From Halomonas zincidurans B6 (GTDB taxonomy: Bacteria; Pseudomonadota; Gammaproteobacteria; Pseudomonadales; Halomonadaceae): a stretch of 64,000 nucleotides of DNA. Below the pieces are notes generated by a model that was given only the letters and a program-made list of their open reading frames with translations, was not told the DNA's origin and did not search any database. A program made the translations under genes and the position numbers. Location of the stretch: assembly GCF_000731955.1 (NCBI RefSeq), contig NZ_JNCK01000001.1:3100001-3164000 (forward strand). The letters are read 5' to 3'. Shown here piece by piece: positions 9,824-19,286 of the stretch; position 1 is the stretch's first letter, and every line of letters begins with the position of its first letter.

Positions 9824-11677
9824 ATGTCGTTGTTGCCACTGACGTTTTTACTGCCGCTGGTCGGCACCCTGATCCTGGCCCTGTCGCGAGGCACGCTCAA
9901 TGCACGCGCCAGCGCCGTGGTCGGCGTGGCCAGCGTCGGGCTGGCGGCCTTGGTCACCGCCTGGCTGGCCTGGAATTTCCAGGTCGGCGAGGTGTTCGAC
10001 ATGACGCTCTGGACCTGGCTGTCGGTGGGCGATTTCCAGCCGACCATCGGCCTGCGTCTCGACGGCCTGTCGCTGACCATGCTGTCGATCATCACCGGCA
10101 TCGGCTTTCTGATCCATCTGTTCGCCGCCTGGTACATGCGCGGCGAGCATGGATTGCGGCGCTTCTATGCCTACATGAACCTGTTCGTGTTCAGCATGAC
10201 CCTGCTGGTACTTGGCGACAACGTACTGCTGCTGTTCCTGGGCTGGGAAGGCGTCGGCCTGTGCAGCTACCTGCTGATCGGCTACTACTACCAGACCTCG
10301 GCCAATGGCTGGGCGGCCTTCAAGGCATTCATCGTCACTCGGTTGGGCGATGTGTTCCTGGCCATCGGACTGTTCCTGCTGTTCAACGCGCTGGGCACGC
10401 TGAACATCGCCGAGATCCTCACCCGCGCCCCCGAGGTATGGAGTGAGGGCGGCCTCGAGGTTCAGCTGGCGGCCCTGCTGCTGCTCGGTGGCGCGCTGGG
10501 CAAGTCGGCCCAGTTGCCGCTGCACACCTGGCTGGCCGACGCCATGGCCGGCCCCACGCCGGTGTCGGCACTGATTCACGCGGCGACCATGGTTACCGCC
10601 GGCGTCTACCTGGTCGCCCGGCTGTACGGGATCTTCGAGCTGGCCCCGGTGGTACTCTATCTGATCGGCGTGATCGGCGCGCTGACGCTGCTGATGGCCG
10701 GCTTTGCGGCACTCGCCCAGACCGACATCAAGCGAATCCTGGCCTACTCGACGATGAGCCAGATCGGTTATATGTTCCTGGCGCTGGGGGTGGGGGCCTA
10801 TGATGCGGCAATCTTCCATCTGATGACCCACGCCTTCTTCAAGGCGCTGCTGTTTCTCTCCGCCGGCTCGGTGATCATCAGCTGCCATCACGAGCAGGAC
10901 ATGCGCCGCCTGGGCGGCTTGTGGCGCCGGCTGCCGCTGGCCTATGCCGGTTTCGTGATCGGCGGTGCCGCATTGTCGGCGCTGCCGCTGATCACCGCCG
11001 GCTTCTACAGCAAGGACGAGATTCTCTGGGAGACCTGGGCGGCCGGCAATGGCGGTCTGATGCTGGCGGGCCTGGTCGGCGCCGTCCTGACCTCGCTGTA
11101 CACCCTGCGGCTGATCATCGGCACCTTCCACGGCGAAATGAAAAGTGACAACGCGCGCCATGCCAAGGCCGGTCGCGGGCTGGCCCACGGCCTGCCATTG
11201 CTCGTGCTAGCGATCCTGTCGACCTTTCTCGGCGCCTGGATCCAACCGCCGCTGGCGGGCGTGTTGCCAGCGAGCCCGGGTGCCGAGGCCGAGGGGATCG
11301 TGCGTAGCGTGGTGGAGATACTCGCCGCGACCGCCTCGCTGGGCGGCCTGGGACTGGCCGCCTGGCTGTTTCTCAGCCGCCGGCGCTGGCTCGCCGAGCG
11401 CGTCGCTGGCGGCTGGGAGGCCCGGCTATGGCGATTCTGGTATCACGCCTGGGGCTTCGATATCGTCTACGACCGGTTGCTGGTTCGCCCCTATCTCGGC
11501 CTGGTCCATGTGCTGCGCAACGACATCATCGATCGCCTGATGCTGGTGGCAGGCTGGACGGCCTGGTTGTCGCACCGCGGGCTGAGCCACACCCAGTCCG
11601 GCAAGCTGCGGCTGTATGCCGTCAGCATGGCGATGGGGATCACGGTGATCTTGATCGTGCTGGTACTGGGCGGCTGA
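9824..11677 (+). CDS. nuoL: NADH-quinone oxidoreductase subunit L
   Basis: NuoL is the distal antiporter-like proton-pumping subunit, ending in a long lateral helix along the membrane arm. The protein has 617 residues and about 16 hydrophobic segments. Conserved features include LGWEGVGLCSYLLIGYYY (key Glu, near residue 140), GKSAQLPLHTWLADAMAGPTP with the channel Lys and His (near 225), and STMSQIGYMFLALGVG. A 69-base gap with an unusual leader ORF separates it from nuoM. Confidence 0.98.
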   Translation: MSLLPLTFLLPLVGTLILALSRGTLNARASAVVGVASVGLAALVTAWLAWNFQVGEVFDMTLWTWLSVGDFQPTIGLRLDGLSLTMLSIITGIGFLIHLFAAWYMRGEHGLRRFYAYMNLFVFSMTLLVLGDNVLLLFLGWEGVGLCSYLLIGYYYQTSANGWAAFKAFIVTRLGDVFLAIGLFLLFNALGTLNIAEILTRAPEVWSEGGLEVQLAALLLLGGALGKSAQLPLHTWLADAMAGPTPVSALIHAATMVTAGVYLVARLYGIFELAPVVLYLIGVIGALTLLMAGFAALAQTDIKRILAYSTMSQIGYMFLALGVGAYDAAIFHLMTHAFFKALLFLSAGSVIISCHHEQDMRRLGGLWRRLPLAYAGFVIGGAALSALPLITAGFYSKDEILWETWAAGNGGLMLAGLVGAVLTSLYTLRLIIGTFHGEMKSDNARHAKAGRGLAHGLPLLVLAILSTFLGAWIQPPLAGVLPASPGAEAEGIVRSVVEILAATASLGGLGLAAWLFLSRRRWLAERVAGGWEARLWRFWYHAWGFDIVYDRLLVRPYLGLVHVLRNDIIDRLMLVAGWTAWLSHRGLSHTQSGKLRLYAVSMAMGITVILIVLVLGG

Positions 11678-11732
11678 ACGGCTTGATTCACGGCTCATGG
11701 TTTACATAACGAGGGGCAGGGGGAGGCCACCA

Positions 11733-11768
11733 ATGTATCGACAAACATGGGGAATGCACCGCTTATGA
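11733..11768 (+). CDS. possible 11-residue leader ORF translationally coupled to nuoM
   Basis: ATG at 11733 has an excellent GGGAGG ribosome site at 11721-11726 with six-base spacing. It opens an 11-codon frame (MYRQTWGMHRL) whose TGA at 11766-11768 overlaps the proposed nuoM ATG at 11765 as ATGA. By contrast, neither in-frame nuoM start (11747 or 11765) has a well-placed site of its own. The arrangement looks like termination-reinitiation. Whether the peptide is made cannot be told from sequence. Confidence 0.4.
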   Translation: MYRQTWGMHRL

Positions 11769-13309
11769 CGCTGTTCTGGCTGATCCTGATTCCCTTCGTC
11801 GGCGGCCTGCTGTGCTGGCAGGGCGAGCGCTTCGGCGATCAGGCGCCGCGCTGGATTGCGTTGGCGACGATGTTGATCGAACTGTTGATCACGCTGGGGC
11901 TGTGGTTCCAGGGTGACTACTATCTGCCGCAGATGGGCACCGCCAGCGAGGGCGTTCGCTGGTCCATGGAGTGGCAGGTGGCATGGATTCCACGCTTTGG
12001 CATCAGCGTGCACCTGGCGCTTGATGGCCTGTCGCTGGTGCTGATCGCGTTGACCAGCTTTCTGGGCATACTGGCGGTACTCTGTTCCTGGAACGAGATC
12101 GTGCGCCGGGTCGGCTTCTTTCACCTCAACCTGCTGTGGATACTCGGCGGCGTGGTCGGCGTCTTCCTGGCGATCGACCTGTTCCTGTTCTTCTTCTTCT
12201 GGGAACTGATGCTGGTGCCGATGTACTTCCTGATCGCGCTGTGGGGGCACAGTGGCTCGGAAGGGCGGACCCGCATCCGCGCAGCGACCAAGTTCTTCAT
12301 CTATACCCAGGCCAGCGGCCTGTTGATGCTGGTGTCGATCCTCGGTCTGGTATTCGTGAACTACGCCAATACCGGCGAGTACTCGTTCAGTTACGCGACG
12401 CTGATGGAAACCCAGCTTTCCGAAGGCACGGCAATGCTGCTGATGCTCGGCTTCTTCATCGCTTTCGCGGTCAAGCTGCCGGTGGTGCCGCTGCATGGCT
12501 GGCTGCCCGACGCCCATGCCCAGGCACCCACCGCGGGTAGCGTCGATCTCGCCGGCATTCTGCTCAAGACCGCCGCCTACGGCATGCTGCGCTTCGCCCT
12601 GCCGCTGTTTCCCGAGGCGTCGCAGACCTTCGCTCCGGTAGCCATGGCGCTGGGCCTGGTGGGCATCTTCTACGGGGCGCTGCTGGCCTGCGGCCAGCAG
12701 GACGTCAAGCGGCTGATCGCCTATACCAGTATCTCGCACATGGGCTTCGTGCTGATCGGCATCTATGTCGGCACCGAGCTCGCCCTGCAGGGGGTGGTGA
12801 TGTTGATGGTCGCGCATGCCTTCTCGGCGGCCGGGCTGTTCATCTTGAGCGGCCAGCTCTACGAACGGCTGCATACCCGCGACATGCGCGAAATGGGCGG
12901 TCTATGGGGGCGCATGGGGAGCCTGCCGGGATTCTCGCTGTTCTTCGTCGTCGCCTCGCTGGGCATGCCCGGCACCGCCAATTTTCTCGGCGAGTTCATG
13001 ATCCTGTTCGGTAGCTTCCCGGTCGCCCCCTGGACGGTGGTCATCGCCAGTGGCGGGCTGGTGCTGGCGGCGGTCTATTCACTACTGCTGATGCAGCGAG
13101 TTCACTTCGGACCGGCACAGGGCGAGGGGCGCTTCACCGACCTCGATGGTCGTGAATATCTGATGATGCTCTCGCTCCTCGGCCTGGTGCTGCTGTTCGG
13201 CCTCTACCCACAGCCCCTGCTGGATACCACCGGCGCGGCGATGCTCGAGGTGCAGCAGCTGTTCGGTGCCGCTGCACAGTCGTCCACTCTGCCGACGGGG
13301 GCTCCATGA
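11765..13309 (+). CDS. nuoM: NADH-quinone oxidoreductase subunit M
   Basis: An antiporter-like proton-pumping subunit of the complex I membrane arm, about 14 helices, 514 residues from the start chosen here. FFFFWELMLVPMYFLIALWG holds the key Glu near residue 145, VKLPVVPLHGWLPDAHAQAPT the channel Lys and His near 240, and AYTSISHMGFVLIGI follows. The family usually begins close to this Met; a start six codons upstream (11747) is possible. The ATG overlaps the stop of a short leader ORF, and the gene's stop overlaps the nuoN start. Confidence 0.97.
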   Translation: MTLFWLILIPFVGGLLCWQGERFGDQAPRWIALATMLIELLITLGLWFQGDYYLPQMGTASEGVRWSMEWQVAWIPRFGISVHLALDGLSLVLIALTSFLGILAVLCSWNEIVRRVGFFHLNLLWILGGVVGVFLAIDLFLFFFFWELMLVPMYFLIALWGHSGSEGRTRIRAATKFFIYTQASGLLMLVSILGLVFVNYANTGEYSFSYATLMETQLSEGTAMLLMLGFFIAFAVKLPVVPLHGWLPDAHAQAPTAGSVDLAGILLKTAAYGMLRFALPLFPEASQTFAPVAMALGLVGIFYGALLACGQQDVKRLIAYTSISHMGFVLIGIYVGTELALQGVVMLMVAHAFSAAGLFILSGQLYERLHTRDMREMGGLWGRMGSLPGFSLFFVVASLGMPGTANFLGEFMILFGSFPVAPWTVVIASGGLVLAAVYSLLLMQRVHFGPAQGEGRFTDLDGREYLMMLSLLGLVLLFGLYPQPLLDTTGAAMLEVQQLFGAAAQSSTLPTGAP

Positions 13310-14760
13310 CCTTGACCGCGACGCACCTGCTGGCGTTGACGCCGCTGATCCTGGTCGGTGCCACGGCCATCGTGGTGATGCTGACAATCGCCTGGCGCCG
13401 CCAGCATACCGTCATCGCCATGACCACGGCCGCAGGACTCAACCTGGCGCTGGTCTCGCTGATCGGCGTCTGGTTCATGGCACCGCTGGCCACGCCGATG
13501 CTGGCCGTCGATGGCCTGGCGATCTTCGCCGCGGTATTGATCCTGGTCGCCGCGCTGGCCTGTGTCACGCTGGGTCATGCCTATCTCGAGCACTATCGGG
13601 GACCGCGCGAAGAGTTCTACCTGCTGCTGCTGTGTGCCACGGCGGGGGGTCTGGTGCTGGCCGCCAGCACCCACCTGGCAACGCTGCTCTTCGGCCTCGA
13701 ACTGTTGTCGATGCCGCTGTACGGCATGCTCGCCTATACCTATCATGAGCGGCGCTCGCTCGAGGCCGGCGTCAAGTATCTGGTGCTGTCCGGGGCGGCG
13801 AGCGCCATCCTGCTGTTCGGCATGGCGCTGCTCTACGCCGAGACCGGGCAGCTCGATTTTGTCGGCCTGACGGTCGGTCTGGCGGAAAGTCCCGGTGCCT
13901 GGGGGCTTGCCGGGGCCGCGTTGGTGCTCGTGGGGCTGGGCTTCAAGCTGTCGATCGTACCGTTTCACCTATGGACGCCGGATGTTTACGAAGGCGGTCC
14001 GGGGCCGGCAGCGACTTTTCTCGCCTCGGCCAGCAAGGTCGCGGTGTTCGTGGTGCTGCTGCGTCTGGTCATGGCGGCGCCGGCCTTTCAGGGGGCCTGG
14101 CTGCACGGCGTGCTGGCGGTACTGGCGATCCTCACCATGCTGGTCGGCAACCTGCTGGCGCTGACCCAGTCCAATCTCAAGCGCCTGCTGGGTTACTCGT
14201 CGATCGCTCACTTCGGCTACCTGCTCACGGCAGTGGTCATCGGCGAGGGGCTTGCGGTCGAAGCGACCGGGGTCTATCTGGTGGTCTACATGCTGACCAC
14301 GCTGGGCGCATTCGGCGTGGTGACGCTGATTTCGTCGCCCTATCGGGGCGAGGATGCGGCGGCGCTGCACCATTATCGCGGACTGTTCTGGCGGCGTCCC
14401 TACCTGACCGCGGTGCTCACCGTGGCCATGCTCTCGATGGCCGGCATCCCCTTCACCGCAGGCTTTATCGGCAAGTTCTACATCATCGCGCTGGGTGTCG
14501 AGGCCGAGCACTGGTGGCTGGTGGGGGCCGTGATCGTGGGCAGCGCCATCGGGCTCTATTATTACCTGCGGGTGATGGTCACGCTGTATCTGGCCGAGGC
14601 GGGCATGCAAAAGCGTGACGCGCCGGAGAACTGGGGCGTGCGCGCTGGCGGTGTGGTCGTGCTGGGGGTGGCCTTGCTGATTATCCTGCTGGGCATCTAC
14701 CCGACACCGATGATCGAATGGGTGCGGCTCATGGGCGGCGTCATGCTGAATACGGGCTAG
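13306..14760 (+). CDS. nuoN: NADH-quinone oxidoreductase subunit N
   Basis: The third antiporter-like subunit and last gene of the operon, 484 residues, about 14 transmembrane segments. LLFGLELLSMPLYGMLAY supplies the conserved Glu, GLGFKLSIVPFHLWTPDVYEG the Lys/His of the half-channel, and YSSIAHFGYLL is typical. It is coupled to nuoM by an ATGA overlap. The next gene, dctM, converges on it with only 31 bases between; no clear intrinsic terminator is visible there. Confidence 0.98.
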   Translation: MTLTATHLLALTPLILVGATAIVVMLTIAWRRQHTVIAMTTAAGLNLALVSLIGVWFMAPLATPMLAVDGLAIFAAVLILVAALACVTLGHAYLEHYRGPREEFYLLLLCATAGGLVLAASTHLATLLFGLELLSMPLYGMLAYTYHERRSLEAGVKYLVLSGAASAILLFGMALLYAETGQLDFVGLTVGLAESPGAWGLAGAALVLVGLGFKLSIVPFHLWTPDVYEGGPGPAATFLASASKVAVFVVLLRLVMAAPAFQGAWLHGVLAVLAILTMLVGNLLALTQSNLKRLLGYSSIAHFGYLLTAVVIGEGLAVEATGVYLVVYMLTTLGAFGVVTLISSPYRGEDAAALHHYRGLFWRRPYLTAVLTVAMLSMAGIPFTAGFIGKFYIIALGVEAEHWWLVGAVIVGSAIGLYYYLRVMVTLYLAEAGMQKRDAPENWGVRAGGVVVLGVALLIILLGIYPTPMIEWVRLMGGVMLNTG

Positions 14761-14791
14761 CGGCGCCAGGCATCAGCCCGCGCTGGTCGCG

Positions 14792-16198
14792 TCACTTGAA
14801 CTGGGCCGGCAGCCAGGTCGCCAGTTCGGGCACGAAGGCCAGCGCCATCAGCATGCAAAGCTGCAGCACGATGAACGGGATCACCCCGCGGTAGATCGCC
14901 GTGGTGGGCACCGATTCGGGGGCCACGCCACGCAGATAGAACAGCGCGAAGCCGAACGGCGGAGTGAGAAACGAGGTCTGCAGGTTGATGGCGATCATGA
15001 TCCCCAGCCAGATCGGGTCGAGGCCCATGGCCAGCAGCACCGGGCCGACAATCGGCACCACCACGAAGGTAATCTCGATGAAGTCGAGGATGAAACCGAG
15101 CAGGAAGATCACCAGCATGACGATGATCGTCGCGCCGACCACGCCGCCGGGCATGTTCACGAACAGCTCCTTGACCAGCTGCTCGCCACCGTAGGCACGG
15201 AACACCAGCGAGAACAGCGCGGCGCCGATCAGGATCAGAAACACCATGGTGGTGACGTGGGTCGTCGAGCGCACCACGTCGCGCAGGGTGGCGAAGTCCA
15301 GCTTGCGATAGGCGAGTGCCAGCACCAGCGCGCCGAAGGCCCCCACCGCCGAGGCCTCGGTAGGCGTGGCGAAGCCGCCGAGAATCGAGCCCAGCACGGT
15401 GACGATCAAGACCAGCGGCGGCACCAGGCCCTTGAGCAGCAAGCTGAACAGGCTGCCCTGATGATTGAGCTCGGCCATCAGTTCCTGGCGATCGGCGGGC
15501 GGTGCCGATTCCGGCTTGAGCCAGGCGATGAACGCCACATAGGCAATGTACAACACCACCAGGATCAGCCCGGGAACCAGTGCGCCGATGAACAGATCGC
15601 CCACCGATACGGTCTTGGGGCTCCAGATGCCCATCGTCAACTGCGCCTGCTGATAGGCCGACGAGAGCACGTCGCCAAGCAGTACCAGGGCGATCGACGG
15701 CGGAATGATCTGGCCCAGCGTGCCGGTGGCGCAGATCGTGCCGGTTGCCAGCGACGGGCTGTAGCCGCGCTTGAGCATGGTCGGCAGCGACAGCAGGCCC
15801 ATGGTCACCACGGTGGCGCCGACGATCCCGGTGGAGGCGGCCAGCAGCATGCCGACCAGCGTCACCGAGATTCCCAACCCACCGCGCAGCGAGCCGAACA
15901 GCAGCGCCATGGCGTCGAGCAGGGTCTCGGCGACCTTGGACTTCTCCAGCAACACGCCCATCAGCACGAACAATGGCACGGCGAGCAGCGTCTGGTTGGT
16001 CATGATGCCGTAGAGGCGGTTGGGCAGCGCGGACAGGAAGCTGGCATCGAAATTGGCAGCGATGCCCAGCGACTCGAGTCCCATGCCCAGCCCGGCGAAA
16101 GCCAGCGAAGTGCCCGCCAGCGTCAGCGCTACCGGGAAACCGAGCATCAGTACGGCACAGATCAGAGCGAACAGCACCAGCGGCATGAATTCCAGCAT
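14792..16198 (-). CDS. TRAP transporter large permease (DctM family)
   Basis: The 468-residue, 12-helix membrane protein is the main transport subunit of a tripartite ATP-independent periplasmic system, which uses an ion gradient to import organic acids or similar solutes. Family features include TGIVGATVVTMGLLSLPTML near residue 127 and GTICATGTLGQIIPPSI near residue 160. Its start overlaps the dctQ stop (TGATG). The substrate cannot be read from the permease, and no extracytoplasmic binding protein lies in this locus. Confidence 0.93.
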   Translation of the reverse strand: MLEFMPLVLFALICAVLMLGFPVALTLAGTSLAFAGLGMGLESLGIAANFDASFLSALPNRLYGIMTNQTLLAVPLFVLMGVLLEKSKVAETLLDAMALLFGSLRGGLGISVTLVGMLLAASTGIVGATVVTMGLLSLPTMLKRGYSPSLATGTICATGTLGQIIPPSIALVLLGDVLSSAYQQAQLTMGIWSPKTVSVGDLFIGALVPGLILVVLYIAYVAFIAWLKPESAPPADRQELMAELNHQGSLFSLLLKGLVPPLVLIVTVLGSILGGFATPTEASAVGAFGALVLALAYRKLDFATLRDVVRSTTHVTTMVFLILIGAALFSLVFRAYGGEQLVKELFVNMPGGVVGATIIVMLVIFLLGFILDFIEITFVVVPIVGPVLLAMGLDPIWLGIMIAINLQTSFLTPPFGFALFYLRGVAPESVPTTAIYRGVIPFIVLQLCMLMALAFVPELATWLPAQFK

Positions 16199-16755
16199 CA
16201 GATCGGCTCCTCGCTGTGATCATGCTTGTGCTGTGGCGGCAAGCGACCGGAAATGATCAGCGACTTGCGAACGATCTCGGCGCTGCCCTGGAGGATCATC
16301 AATACCGCAAAGGCCGGCATCAAGGTCTTGAGCAGGAATACGGCGGGGATGCCGCCGTTGTCCGGCGAGCCCTCGAGAATCGCCCATGAAGCGCCGACAT
16401 AGCCCAGGCTGGAGACGATCACGAAGCCCATGAACGGCAGCAGCAGGAACAGCGTGCCCAGCAGGTCGACCCAGGCCTGGGCGCGTGGCGAGAAGCCTCG
16501 ATAGAAGATGTCCACGCGCACGTGGCCATCGTGCTTGAGGGTATAGGCGGCCGCCAGCAGGAACAGCGCGGCGTGCATGTACATCACCGATTCCTGCATG
16601 GGGATGCTGTTGAAGTTGAAGAGATAGCGCAGCACTACGATCAGGAACTGGACCAGCATCATTATCAGGACCAGCCAGGCGAGTGCCTTGCCCAGCCGCT
16701 CGGTAAGGGTGTCGATCCAGGCCAGGAGCGCCGGTTCGGATGCAGCTCGGTTCAT
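16198..16755 (-). CDS. TRAP transporter small permease (DctQ family)
   Basis: A four-helix membrane protein of 185 residues, the small subunit that pairs with DctM. The VMYMHAALFLLAAAYTLKHDGHVRVDIFY stretch (about residues 58-86) is characteristic of DctQ. It precedes and overlaps dctM. DctP genes normally flank this pair, but the next gene upstream (minus strand) is an unrelated phosphatase-family gene, so the binding protein must be elsewhere or lost. Confidence 0.92.
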   Translation of the reverse strand: MNRAASEPALLAWIDTLTERLGKALAWLVLIMMLVQFLIVVLRYLFNFNSIPMQESVMYMHAALFLLAAAYTLKHDGHVRVDIFYRGFSPRAQAWVDLLGTLFLLLPFMGFVIVSSLGYVGASWAILEGSPDNGGIPAVFLLKTLMPAFAVLMILQGSAEIVRKSLIISGRLPPQHKHDHSEEPI

Positions 16756-16881
16756 GAATCCCTCGCTATCATGGCAGCGGTTGCGTTTTTTCTGGTGTTA
16801 TCGGGCCCTGTGCGGGCAACCGCCAAGCCACGCCTGAAATCAGCGTCACAGTGCCCGTGTACCGGAAAGTCCGGCAACCGG

Positions 16882-17694
16882 TCATTGGTCTGACGGTCTG
16901 GCCAGAGCGCGCCGGCAGGCAGCGGGAAGATGGATATCCACGGCGATCGGCAGGTGATCCGAGTAAAGCTGATCGAGCACTTGCAGGTTGTCCGCTTCCA
17001 GCGACGAAGACAGCAGGATGTGGTCCAGCGCCCGGCTTGGCTGCCAGGAAGGATAACTCAACAGAGGGCGCGCTGGCTTTAACGGTAGCGCGGTGCAGAA
17101 GCTCGAATGACGGCTGTGGAGTTGATCCGGGGTGCAGTTGAGATCGCCCATCACCACCACATGGCTGAGCGGTGTGATGATCTCGCCGAGATAGTCGAAC
17201 TGGCGAGCCCGCGAACGGTGGCTCAGGGCCAGATGAACGACAAACACGTGCAGTGCGTCGGGACCCGAGCCGAAGCGGGCATGGATGGCGCCGCGGCCAG
17301 GCAGGGTGCCGGGCAACCGGTGCTCCTCGATGCGCTCGGGTATTAGCCGCGACAACAGACCATTGCTGTGCTGGGCGAGCCGGCCCAGGTTGCGGTTGAG
17401 CTGCTTGTAGTGATGCGGAAACCCGGCCCGGTGCGCCAGGTATTCCACCTGATTGACGTTACCCGAACGGAAGCTTCCGCCATCAACCTCCTGCAGGCCG
17501 ATGATGTCGAACGACCTGAGCACATCGCCCATGGCGTCCAGGCGGCGCTGGCGCGTTGGATGGGGCAGCAGGTGCTGCCAACTGCGCGTCAGGTAATGAT
17601 GGTAGGCCGAGGTCTGGATGCCGACCTGCAGATTGAAGGTCATCAGTCGCAGGGTGGCGAGGGCCGCGGCCGGCGTGGCGCGTATGCTGCTCAT
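16882..17694 (-). CDS. endonuclease/exonuclease/phosphatase (EEP) family protein
   Basis: A 270-residue metal-dependent phosphoesterase of the DNase I/APE1 fold. The catalytic set is recognisable: Asn in MTFNLQ, Glu in IGLQEVDGG, HLALS, the MGDLNC pair, and the terminal SDHLPI motif. No signal peptide is evident, so it is probably cytoplasmic. The substrate (nucleic acid, phospholipid or inositol phosphate) is unknown. It lies four bases downstream of dsbA, an arrangement known from pseudomonads. Confidence 0.85.
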   Translation of the reverse strand: MSSIRATPAAALATLRLMTFNLQVGIQTSAYHHYLTRSWQHLLPHPTRQRRLDAMGDVLRSFDIIGLQEVDGGSFRSGNVNQVEYLAHRAGFPHHYKQLNRNLGRLAQHSNGLLSRLIPERIEEHRLPGTLPGRGAIHARFGSGPDALHVFVVHLALSHRSRARQFDYLGEIITPLSHVVVMGDLNCTPDQLHSRHSSFCTALPLKPARPLLSYPSWQPSRALDHILLSSSLEADNLQVLDQLYSDHLPIAVDIHLPAACRRALARPSDQ

Positions 17695-17698
17695 GGCG

Positions 17699-18331
17699 TC
17701 ACTCGCTGCGTTCTTGACGTACCTTGTCGATCAGCGCACCGGCGATCTGGGGCATCTCCTCCAGGCTGCCGGCAGTACGCGGGGTCACTACATATTGGCC
17801 ATCGACCACCAGTGCCGGCACGCCCATCAGCTCATAGGCGCGCATCTTGGCGTACGCCTGGTTGATCTGGCTCTTGACGCCGAACGAGCTCAACGCCTCC
17901 TTGGCATCCGCCTCGCTGACAGCGTAGTCGCTGAAGAAGGCGGCGATATCGTCGGTGTCGGTCAGCCGCTGGCCCTGTTGCTGGATCGCGTCGAAGAAGT
18001 CGCTGTGGACCTGGTCGAGGATGCCCAACTGCTGGGCGGCATAAAAGGCGCGCGCGTGGGCCGTCCAGGTGTCGCTCATGGTTGCGGGGAGGCGCTGGAA
18101 GGTGACGTCATCGGGTAGTTCGTCGACCCAGGCATTGAGCGGCTCTTCCAGCTTGTAACAGTACGGGCAACCGTACCAGAACACTTCGATGACCTCGATC
18201 TGGCCCTCGTCCACGCTGGTTTCGACCGAGGTGTCGAGAACCTTGTACTCCTTGCCGGCGACCGGCGAGGCGGCCATGACCAGCGAAGACAGACCCAGGC
18301 CGGCGACCGCAGCGATCCACGGTTTCAACAT
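17699..18331 (-). CDS. dsbA: thiol:disulfide interchange protein DsbA
   Basis: DsbA introduces disulfide bonds into exported proteins in the periplasm. The chosen start (a GGAGTAAAGGG site lies upstream) gives 210 residues with a signal peptide ending near AASPVAG. The thioredoxin active site is FWYGCPYCYK near residue 50 and the cis-proline loop is MGVPALVV near residue 165. The frame runs open further upstream, but that extension lacks homology and would bury the signal peptide. The gene is divergent from engB. Confidence 0.95.
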   Translation of the reverse strand: MLKPWIAAVAGLGLSSLVMAASPVAGKEYKVLDTSVETSVDEGQIEVIEVFWYGCPYCYKLEEPLNAWVDELPDDVTFQRLPATMSDTWTAHARAFYAAQQLGILDQVHSDFFDAIQQQGQRLTDTDDIAAFFSDYAVSEADAKEALSSFGVKSQINQAYAKMRAYELMGVPALVVDGQYVVTPRTAGSLEEMPQIAGALIDKVRQERSE

Positions 18332-18627
18332 GCGCCCTTTACTCCTCAGAAATGCCAAGTATGTGGCAAAGGTAACAGATATTCGGCCATTTGAGACGGC
18401 GACCGGCCCAACTTGGAGCCTCAAGCGGCGAGGGGCTCCCGGTTACGCCGCCGCGCCACGCTAGCGCCGGTTCGATGCCTTTCTGTGCATTCGCCGCCCC
18501 CGAGAAGGTAATGGTACACTTCCCGCCCCGGCGCTGCCCGGGGCCATCAACCGAGGCCTGGCGAATGTGCCGGGTCGCGTCCCGCCATGTCCTTCGTCAG
18601 TACCGTAACCCCAGGAAACCCGCCGTC
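18332..18627. promoter_or_regulatory. divergent promoter region between dsbA and engB
   Basis: A 296-base non-coding stretch that must hold both promoters. Near the dsbA side there is a short inverted repeat (TGCCA at 18353-18357, TGGCA at 18364-18368). No unambiguous -35/-10 pair was fixed. In pseudomonads a cytochrome c4 gene often lies near here; it is absent in this window. Confidence 0.4.
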
Positions 18628-19248
18628 GTGAGCCGCCTCAATTTCCATACCGCCCAGTTCATGACCAGCGCCCCGACACTGGCAGCCTGTCCGCCGGATG
18701 ACGGCCGCGAGGTCGCGTTCGCCGGCCGCTCCAATGCCGGCAAGTCGAGCGCCATCAACGCCCTGGTCCAGCAGAAAGCGCTGGCGCGGACCTCGAAGAC
18801 CCCGGGGCGCACCCAACTGATCAACTTCTTCGGCCTCGCCAACGACACCCGTGAGCGGCTGGTCGACCTGCCCGGCTACGGTTTCGCCAAGGTCCCCGAA
18901 TCGGTCAAGCGCGAATGGCAGCGGCATCTTTCCGAGTACCTGCAAAAGCGTCGCTCATTGCAAGGCCTGGTGCTGATGATGGACGTGCGCCACCCGCTGA
19001 CCGACTTCGACGAGATGCTGCTGGGCTGGGCCGACGATCAGGACATGCCCGTGCACATCCTGCTGACCAAGGCCGACAAGCTCAAGCCCGGCGCCGCCAA
19101 GAACACGCTGCTCAAGGTGCGCCGGCAACTCGCCGACTGGGAGGATCTGGTCAGCATTCAGCTGTTCTCGGCGCTCAAGCGCCAGGGCGTCGACGAACTC
19201 GCGGCACGCCTCGATACGTGGCTGCTCGACGAGATCGATGGCGGCTGA
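18628..19248 (+). CDS. engB: ribosome biogenesis GTP-binding protein EngB (YihA/YsxC)
   Basis: A 206-residue essential GTPase that assists assembly of the 50S ribosomal subunit. The G1 loop GRSNAGKSS is near residue 31, the G2-region Thr in TPGRTQLINFF, G3 in VDLPGYG and G4 in LTKADK near residue 147. GTG is taken as start because the following SRLNFHTAQFMTSAP aligns with the usual N terminus; the frame is open further upstream but that part has no family resemblance. An AGGA site lies ahead of the GTG. Confidence 0.94.
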   Translation: MSRLNFHTAQFMTSAPTLAACPPDDGREVAFAGRSNAGKSSAINALVQQKALARTSKTPGRTQLINFFGLANDTRERLVDLPGYGFAKVPESVKREWQRHLSEYLQKRRSLQGLVLMMDVRHPLTDFDEMLLGWADDQDMPVHILLTKADKLKPGAAKNTLLKVRRQLADWEDLVSIQLFSALKRQGVDELAARLDTWLLDEIDGG

Positions 19249-19286
19249 GACCGCACCGAACAGCTTCATCGACCGATGACGGGACT

